DNA from: an uncultured Gammaproteobacteria bacterium
GTDB lineage: Bacteria > Pseudomonadota > Gammaproteobacteria > Pseudomonadales > Azotimanducaceae_A
Assembly: GCA_913049565.1 (NCBI GenBank)
Contig: CAJWZG010000159.1
Span: forward strand, 1-6,536
Direction of reading: 5' to 3'
Length of the DNA: 6,536 nucleotides
Position 1 is the stretch's first letter, and every line of letters begins with the position of its first letter. Below the pieces are notes generated by a model. It saw only the letters and a program-made list of their open reading frames with translations. It did no database searches and was not told the origin of the DNA. The translations under genes were made by a program, and so were the position numbers. Positions 1 to 4,108 of the stretch are shown piece by piece.

Positions 1-942
1 AACGCTCAGCGCAATGGGAAACCTCAAGCTGAGGCAGAGAAACAGCCGCGAGGCAGGGCCATAGAGGACTCCGACGCAGCGAGCGATACAGCCGAGGAAA
101 AACGAAGCCGTCGAAAACCACGCCGCGAAGATCGCAAGCGTCGGGGTACAGGAGACACTGACCAATCTCCAACCGCGATCAGTCAAACGAACTCGGAAGA
201 AGCAGGTTTTGTGATTGTCGATCCTAAGGAGCGGCAACCGTCTGAAGAGACCATGGCAAACAGCAAAAGGCGTCCACCAAGAGATCGTAGCGTTCAGCGA
301 GAATCCGCGCCCAGAGCAGCACCTGAAAGAACCCCTTCATCCGCAGTGGTCGTTGAGGAGCACAAACCCAAACCTCGCGCGGCAGCTGATCGTCCTGCAC
401 CTCGCACGGGCCGCGCAAGCAACGATCCGCGAAATCGCAACAAACAGGTTGATACCGATAGCACTACAACCGATCTGAGGTCGGGGGATGCGAGCGCAAC
501 GATGGTGAACGAAGAATTCAACGTCGCTGTTGAAACAGAACAAACCGACCAAGATCAGTTGCTACAAGGGTCTTCAACGGTAGAGGAGCCTTCAGTTGCA
601 GAAGAAACCTCGGCGGCAGAGGAGCCTTCAGCCACAGAAGAAACTTCGGCGGTAGAGGAGCCTTCAGCTACAGAAGAAGCCTCGGCGGTGGAAGAAACGT
701 CAGCGGTTGAAGAGCCTGTGGTTGAAGATACATCAGCAGAGGAAGCAACTCCGGCGGCCGATTCAGAACAAGTGTCTACAGATCAGCATCAAACGGCTCC
801 TCCCCGACCGGTAAGAGCTTCTAATGATCCAAGAGAAGTAAAACGTCGCAATCGAGAGGCTGTGTTACGCGCTCAAGGCGTTTCTATCAGCAGCTCGCAA
901 AGTCAGGATACTACCGATGGTTCAAGCTCGAGCTCGAGCTGA
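1..942 (+). CDS. rne: C-terminal tail of probable ribonuclease E (5' partial)
   Basis: The frame is open from base 1 and gives 313 residues, so the gene starts outside the window. The visible part looks like the disordered degradosome-scaffold half of RNase E; the S1 and catalytic domains are not here. It has basic arginine-rich patches (about residues 34-49 and 89-100) of the kind that bind RNA. Two copies of R-A-S-N-D-P-R lie at 138-144 and 272-278, resembling the repeated NDPR linear motif of Pseudomonas RNase E tails, where partner binding has been proposed. An acidic Glu/Pro/Ser/Ala tandem repeat lies at 194-246, and the tail ends in a serine run. No transmembrane segment or folded domain is evident. 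The convergent murB supports the call, since I recall rne and murB as neighbours in Pseudomonas. The 3' end overlaps murB by 40 bp. Because such tails diverge quickly, another disordered RNA-binding protein is possible. Confidence 0.75.
   Translation, partial: NAQRNGKPQAEAEKQPRGRAIEDSDAASDTAEEKRSRRKPRREDRKRRGTGDTDQSPTAISQTNSEEAGFVIVDPKERQPSEETMANSKRRPPRDRSVQRESAPRAAPERTPSSAVVVEEHKPKPRAAADRPAPRTGRASNDPRNRNKQVDTDSTTTDLRSGDASATMVNEEFNVAVETEQTDQDQLLQGSSTVEEPSVAEETSAAEEPSATEETSAVEEPSATEEASAVEETSAVEEPVVEDTSAEEATPAADSEQVSTDQHQTAPPRPVRASNDPREVKRRNREAVLRAQGVSISSSQSQDTTDGSSSSSS
412..432 (+). other. First R-A-S-N-D-P-R linear motif of the rne tail
   Basis: Codons encode R-A-S-N-D-P-R followed by N-R-N-K. 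The same heptapeptide recurs at 814-834 with different codons (for example cgc-gca-agc against aga-gct-tct). The repeat is therefore conserved at protein level and is not a recent DNA duplication. This pattern fits a short linear binding motif in a disordered scaffold. NDPR-type motifs are known in Pseudomonas-group RNase E tails; the partner here is unknown. Confidence 0.6.
580..738 (+). repeat. In-frame 36-bp acidic tandem repeat within the rne tail
   Basis: Three consecutive 36-bp (12-codon) units at 580-615, 616-651 and 652-687 encode [VA]-E-E-P-S-x-x-E-E-x-S-A. A half unit follows at 688-705 and a decayed unit at 706-738. The DNA copies differ mostly at a few codons (gag/gaa, acc/act/gcc), which suggests recent duplication or slippage inside a disordered, strongly acidic linker. 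The unit length being a multiple of three keeps the frame. It separates the two NDPR-bearing basic regions, so it probably acts as a spacer. That role is an inference. Confidence 0.85.
814..834 (+). other. Second R-A-S-N-D-P-R linear motif of the rne tail
   Basis: This is the second copy of the heptapeptide, followed by a basic, probably helical stretch (E-V-K-R-R-N-R-E-A-V-L-R-A). It lies 36 residues from the C terminus. Position and flanking basic helix resemble the ends of Pseudomonas-type RNase E proteins and are the main reason for the rne call. Confidence 0.6.
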
Positions 943-1940
943 AAACGATCTTTGACGCTGCGTTGAATCTCTTGGGCAAAATCCAAGAGGTTTTGGGCAC
1001 TTGCATCGCCGTAGTTAACTAGCACTAAGGGCTGTATTTCCCAGCAGCCCACATCACCGATTCTCTCACCCTTCCAACCTGCCAGATCGATAAGCTGAGC
1101 AGCTGAGACCTTGTACCGATCTTCATATCGATAAGGTCGCACAGCGAGTTCTCGAAGCCGCAATGACTCTCTGTTACTCACTATCGGATTCTTGAAGAAA
1201 CTTCCAGCGTTAGGATACTCGCTGGGATCGGGCAACTTTGCGCGGCGTATGTCCATCACCGCATCCGCCACCTGCCGTGGCGAGGGCTTTCTCGGGGCGC
1301 TTAGAGGTTCTGAATTGTCAGGGGACGACAAGACATCTAACCTCGTTGCCAACTCCGTGTAGGCTATGTTGATGCGAGGCACTTTGCTCAGCCGGAGTCT
1401 AACCTCTGCAATGATCATCGGCTGGATGGACTGCGTCTGGTGGCGTTTAAAAACACTGTCTCGATAACCAAAGCCACACGCTTCAGCGTTCATATGCTGC
1501 AGACCACCTGCTTCAGTCACGACCATGACCGACTCCACAAACTGCGCTAGCTCGACACCGTAGGCTCCTATATTTTGTATTGGCGCAGCCCCAACAGAAC
1601 CTGGAATCAGTGCAAGGTTCTCCAACCCAAACCACCCCTGAGCCAACGTTTCTTCCACCAGCTCATGCCAATTTCTACCGGCGCCAACGTTGACAATTAC
1701 CCAGTCAGAATCCTCTGCGACCACGGTTACCCGAGCGTTAGATACGCGGCAGACGACGCCCTCGACCTTTGGCATCAGTACAACATTCGAACCCTCGCCC
1801 AAACCACGCAGTCGAAGCCCCCCGGACTTTGCCTGCTTGAGTACCTCAACAGCTTCATCAGCAGATTCCACCTCAACATATTCATCAGCAACAGCTGGTA
1901 GCCGCAATGTATTAGGCAGATTTGGTGGCGGCTGAATCAC
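903..1940 (-). CDS. murB: UDP-N-acetylenolpyruvoylglucosamine reductase MurB (type I)
   Basis: This FAD enzyme uses NADPH to reduce UDP-GlcNAc-enolpyruvate to UDP-MurNAc in the cytoplasm, the second committed step of peptidoglycan synthesis. It has 345 residues (E. coli 342). Visible motifs are FAD-binding L-G-E-G-S-N (47-52), the P-G-S-V-G-A-A-P-I-Q-N-I-G-A-Y-G stretch (113-128), G-Y-R-D-S with catalytic Arg160, the type I substrate tyrosine Tyr194, and N-A-G-S-F-F-K-N-P with catalytic Ser247. The start is GTG at 1940, inside a 4-nt GTGA overlap with the upstream AlkB-like gene, indicating translational coupling; the nearest AGG lies about 11 nt upstream. Two oddities: a Pro/Ser-rich insert at about 203-220, and a very short C terminus in which L-E-L-E-L-E-P-S-V-V-S replaces the usual L-E-P-E-V-R-F-I-G plus tail. 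Ungapped alignment puts Glu340 at the E. coli Glu325 position. Confidence 0.97.
   Translation of the reverse strand: MIQPPPNLPNTLRLPAVADEYVEVESADEAVEVLKQAKSGGLRLRGLGEGSNVVLMPKVEGVVCRVSNARVTVVAEDSDWVIVNVGAGRNWHELVEETLAQGWFGLENLALIPGSVGAAPIQNIGAYGVELAQFVESVMVVTEAGGLQHMNAEACGFGYRDSVFKRHQTQSIQPMIIAEVRLRLSKVPRINIAYTELATRLDVLSSPDNSEPLSAPRKPSPRQVADAVMDIRRAKLPDPSEYPNAGSFFKNPIVSNRESLRLRELAVRPYRYEDRYKVSAAQLIDLAGWKGERIGDVGCWEIQPLVLVNYGDASAQNLLDFAQEIQRSVKDRFQLELELEPSVVS
921..943. repeat. CTCGAG repeat / hairpin in the rne-murB 3' overlap
   Basis: Positions 925-940 form a perfect 16-bp palindrome built from AGCTCG units. TTC (921-923) and GAA (941-943) can extend the stem if A924 bulges. It encodes the serine run at the end of the rightward protein and the Leu-Glu repeat at the end of MurB on the other strand. 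It could act as a bidirectional 3' end structure between convergent genes, but neither side has a T-tract, so a classical intrinsic terminator is not supported. Confidence 0.5.
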
Positions 1941-2488
1941 GCGGTGATCTGCCTAAACGTTAGGTTGATCCTTGTCCCACATGACTTTTTGGTTGGCCTC
2001 AAACAGTGCCTCTGCCGGCCGTCGAATATTAGCAAAGCGCCCTCTCCAAGCTCATAGTTCTCTTGCCGCTTACCGCCAATATTTGGCAACTCGTCACAGT
2101 CGATAGCAAAGCGTCGCGGCGCACCAATACTTAATGAAGCGATATTCGATGAGCAGCCTTTCTCATCATCACGATGCCAGCCCATATGTTCGCCGCCGTT
2201 TTCGTATCGGTTCAGTAACAAAAAGTTAAACCGCTGTCCCGCCGCTTGCTCGACCTGTTCTTTGAGGCGACACAGTTCCTCGGGCCAGCCCTGAGTGAAG
2301 TGGTCCAAACCTGTATAGCGATAGTTCATACCTCGATCACCAAACCACGCTAGAGATCTAGGCGCCTGTACTTCCTTTCCGTAAATGCTAAATGTCTCTC
2401 GCTGCCACTTGATCCAGTCAGCACGGTACAAACGCTGCAACCAACGGTCAGCCTCTGCTGGCGACAGGAAGCCCTCAATGAAGCGCAT
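1937..2488 (-). CDS. AlkB-like Fe(II)/2-oxoglutarate-dependent dioxygenase (alkylated nucleic acid repair)
   Basis: AlkB-family enzymes use Fe(II), O2 and 2-oxoglutarate to remove alkyl lesions such as 1-methyladenine and 3-methylcytosine by oxidative demethylation. From ATG 2488 the protein has 183 residues. It shows P-R-S-L-A-W-F-G-D (43-51), resembling the substrate loop of ALKBH2/3-type proteins. It also shows N-R-Y (93-95), the iron-binding H105-x-D107 in W-H-R-D-D-E, distal His161, and the 2-oxoglutarate signature R-I-N-L-T-F-R (173-179). All expected catalytic residues are present. The start is uncertain: ATG 2488 has a GGA 7 nt upstream and begins M-R-F-I-E-G-F-L-S like relatives, while TTG 2500 would add four residues (GGA 5 nt upstream). 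Its TGA overlaps the murB GTG by 4 nt, so the two are probably co-transcribed. Whether the substrate is DNA or RNA cannot be told from sequence. Confidence 0.93.
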   Translation of the reverse strand: MRFIEGFLSPAEADRWLQRLYRADWIKWQRETFSIYGKEVQAPRSLAWFGDRGMNYRYTGLDHFTQGWPEELCRLKEQVEQAAGQRFNFLLLNRYENGGEHMGWHRDDEKGCSSNIASLSIGAPRRFAIDCDELPNIGGKRQENYELGEGALLIFDGRQRHCLRPTKKSCGTRINLTFRQITA

Positions 2489-2506
2489 AGGTAAATCCAA
2501 AAGTGT

Positions 2507-2535
2507 CCGAATCTGGCAAAACGCTAGGGTATACT
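2507..2535 (+). promoter_or_regulatory. Candidate sigma70 promoter for the HSD10-like dehydrogenase gene
   Basis: TATACT at 2530-2535 matches the -10 consensus at five of six positions and sits about 35 bp before the GTG start, giving an expected leader of roughly 28 nt. The hexamer 17 bp upstream (CCGAAT, 2507-2512) is a poor -35. Two CTAG tetranucleotides (2524-2527 and 2534-2537) flank the -10 symmetrically and could form an operator half-site pair, but that is speculative. Confidence 0.5.
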
Positions 2536-2555
2536 AGGCGGGTTTTCACAACCAA
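2528..2555 (-). promoter_or_regulatory. Candidate leftward promoter for the alkB-like/murB pair
   Basis: Read on the minus strand, TTGGTT (2555-2550) and TATACC (2533-2528) are separated by 16 bp. The two elements are weak to moderate matches to sigma70 hexamers. The GTATAC core is shared with the rightward -10, so the two promoters would overlap back to back and could compete. This is the only non-coding DNA upstream of the alkB-like gene, so a promoter for the pair most likely lies here. Confidence 0.35.
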
Positions 2556-2559
2556 CTTA

Positions 2560-2564
2560 AAGGA
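2560..2564 (+). promoter_or_regulatory. Ribosome binding site that sets the dehydrogenase start at GTG 2571
   Basis: AAGGA at 2560-2564 directly abuts an ATG at 2565 with no usable spacer, but is 6 nt from the in-frame GTG at 2571. Spacing therefore favours GTG 2571. The resulting N terminus, fMet-N-I-E-G-K-V-A-V-I-T-G-G, also matches the usual start of this family. Confidence 0.7.
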
Positions 2565-2570
2565 ATGCCT

Positions 2571-3338
2571 GTGAATATTGAGGGAAAAGTAGCCGTCATT
2601 ACTGGTGGCGCTTCCGGCTTAGGCCGAGCAACTGCGGAAATGATCATCGCAAACGGCGGCAAGGTCGCCATATTGGATCTCAACGAGGATCTAGCCAAAG
2701 CCACTGCCAGCGAGTTGGGTGATGCTAGAGCTTATCAAGTCAATGTCACCGATGACGAATCCGTTAGCAACGCAGTAAACCAAATCGCTGCAGATTTCGG
2801 CGCTATTCATGTCAACGTGAACTGTGCAGGTATCGGTGCAGCCTCCAGAACCGTCGGGCGCGAAGGTGCGCTGGATATCGCTAAATTTAACTTCATCGTA
2901 CAGGTGAACTTGATAGGCACTTTCTCAGTACTTAGCAAGTGCGCTGCCGTCATGCAGGTCAATGAACCAGAAGGCGAAGCTCTGGAACGCGGTGTCGTTA
3001 TCAACACCGCCTCAGTTGCCGCATTTGACGGACAAATCGGTCAAGCGGCCTACTCCGCAAGTAAAGCTGGCGTTTCGGGAATGACGCTGCCAATTGCCAG
3101 AGACTTATCTCGTCAGGGTGTGCGTATCTGCACCATTGCGCCCGGCATCTTCAATACGCCGATGATGGCCGGTGCACCGGATCAGGTACGCGATCCGTTG
3201 ATCGATATGGTTCAGTACCCGAAGCGTTTGGGACTACCTCATGAATTTGCATCTCTCAGCAAGCAAATCGTTGAGAATGCCTATCTGAACGGCGAAACCA
3301 TTCGCTTGGATGGCGGCATTCGTATGGCACCCAAGTAA
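2571..3338 (+). CDS. SDR-family 3-hydroxyacyl-CoA dehydrogenase type II (HSD10/HSD17B10-like)
   Basis: This is a classical short-chain dehydrogenase of 255 residues from GTG 2571 (257 from ATG 2565). It has the nucleotide loop T-G-G-A-S-G-L-G (11-18), Asp36 after beta-2 favouring NAD(H), N-C-A-G (84-87), and the catalytic tetrad Asn113, Ser148, Tyr161 and Lys165 in Y-S-A-S-K. Long stretches resemble human HSD17B10, notably N-T-A-S-V-A-A-F-x-G-Q-x-G-Q-A-A-Y-S-A-S-K, G-M-T-L-P-I-A-R-D-L and L-N-G-E-x-I-R-L-D-G-x-I-R-M. Relatives oxidise L-3-hydroxyacyl-CoA or 2-methyl-3-hydroxybutyryl-CoA in fatty acid and isoleucine breakdown. The exact substrate is inferred. It has its own candidate promoter and no co-directional partner, and its 3' end faces kdsB across 26 bp. 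No acyl-CoA dehydrogenase or thiolase gene is next to it, so it appears to be a monocistronic insertion between envelope genes. Confidence 0.95.
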   Translation: MNIEGKVAVITGGASGLGRATAEMIIANGGKVAILDLNEDLAKATASELGDARAYQVNVTDDESVSNAVNQIAADFGAIHVNVNCAGIGAASRTVGREGALDIAKFNFIVQVNLIGTFSVLSKCAAVMQVNEPEGEALERGVVINTASVAAFDGQIGQAAYSASKAGVSGMTLPIARDLSRQGVRICTIAPGIFNTPMMAGAPDQVRDPLIDMVQYPKRLGLPHEFASLSKQIVENAYLNGETIRLDGGIRMAPK

Positions 3339-3364
3339 GCTACCCGAATCGCAAGGAACCGGGG

Positions 3365-3386
3365 TCAGGCGCGAAACAGCGCCTGA
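3365..3386. terminator. Possible bidirectional terminator hairpin at the dehydrogenase/kdsB junction
   Basis: A perfect 8-bp inverted repeat, TCAGGCGC (3365-3372) and GCGCCTGA (3379-3386), encloses a 6-nt loop and includes the kdsB stop codon. It sits between two convergent genes, where one hairpin could serve both. Neither strand has a T-tract after the stem, so it is at best a weak or Rho-assisted 3' end. Part of the symmetry may simply be coding sequence. Confidence 0.35.
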
Positions 3387-4108
3387 ACTCGCACCAAGTC
3401 TTCCGGTGTATCCACACCTCCTGGTACACGCTGGTTTGCTTTAATTACGAGCAATGGCAGGCCCGCTTGAAGCCAGCGCATCTGTTCGAGTTTTTCAGTA
3501 TCTTCAAGACTCGACGCCTTTAAGCCCACAAATTGACGGAGCGCTTGCACCCTGAAAGCATAGATACCCACGTGGCGAGCTGCGTCATATGGCAATTCAG
3601 TACCCGCCGCGTCCCGCGAATAAGGAATTGGCGCACGAGAAAAAAACAATGCTAAACCTGCATCGTTCGCCACGACTTTGACCACATTGGGGCTGAGAAA
3701 ATCGTCAAGCACACTAATCGGCTCAGAGAGCGTTGCCATGGGAATATCTGGATGAGCACGCATGCCCTCACATAGTTGATCGATAACAGTTGGGGGAACC
3801 AAGGGCTCATCGCCCTGCACGTTGATGACAACGTCATCATCAGGCCAACCACATCGCTCAGCCACTTCCATCACGCGATCAGATCCCGAATGATGATCCT
3901 GCCGCGTCATTTCCGCCAGACCACCAGCGCCGGTGACCGCAGCAGCAACGCGTGGGTCATCCACTGCGACAACAACGCTATCTGCTTGGGTTTGCGCGGC
4001 TTGTCGAGCAACCCGCACAACCATGGGCAATCCAGCGATGTCAGCCAGTGGCTTACCTGGCAAGCGGCTGGAGGAGTATCGCGCAGGAATAACTATATGT
4101 ATGGCCAT
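3365..4108 (-). CDS. kdsB: 3-deoxy-manno-octulosonate cytidylyltransferase (CMP-Kdo synthetase)
   Basis: KdsB activates Kdo with CTP to give CMP-Kdo, the donor for Kdo transfer onto lipid IVA, in the cytoplasm. It has 247 residues (E. coli 248). Motifs are all present: the CTP loop I-P-A-R-Y-S-S-S-R-L-P-G-K-P-L (7-21), H-H-S-G-S-D-R (72-78), N-V-Q-G-D-E-P (96-102) with metal-binding Asp100, F-S-R-A-P-I-P-Y (156-163), H-V-G-I-Y-A-F-R (179-186), E-K-L-E-Q-M-R-W-L (205-213) and G-V-D-T-P-E-D-L (231-238) with metal-binding Asp233. The ATG directly follows the TGA of the upstream MsbA-LpxK gene (TGAATG), and GGAG at 4118-4121 stands 9 nt before it, so this is an operon with coupled translation. 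The Trm112-like small gene often found between lpxK and kdsB is absent. Confidence 0.98.
   Translation of the reverse strand: MAIHIVIPARYSSSRLPGKPLADIAGLPMVVRVARQAAQTQADSVVVAVDDPRVAAAVTGAGGLAEMTRQDHHSGSDRVMEVAERCGWPDDDVVINVQGDEPLVPPTVIDQLCEGMRAHPDIPMATLSEPISVLDDFLSPNVVKVVANDAGLALFFSRAPIPYSRDAAGTELPYDAARHVGIYAFRVQALRQFVGLKASSLEDTEKLEQMRWLQAGLPLLVIKANQRVPGGVDTPEDLVRVQALFRA

Noticed and set aside
580..738. CRISPR-like or satellite array
   Set aside because: The 36-bp period has no unique spacers and keeps a single reading frame, so it is a coding tandem repeat.
211..942. A separate 243-residue gene starting at GTG 211
   Set aside because: The same frame is open back to base 1 with the same basic, disordered composition, and no ribosome binding site sets off position 211, so it is the continuation of the partial rne-like gene.
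943..960. Intrinsic terminator for rne after its stop codon
   Set aside because: The hairpin at 921-943 is followed by AAACGATC and not a T-tract, and the region is coding for murB on the other strand.
1575..1935. Rightward open frames opposite murB
   Set aside because: They lie fully within murB, have low-complexity translations and no promoter or ribosome binding site. They are shadow frames.
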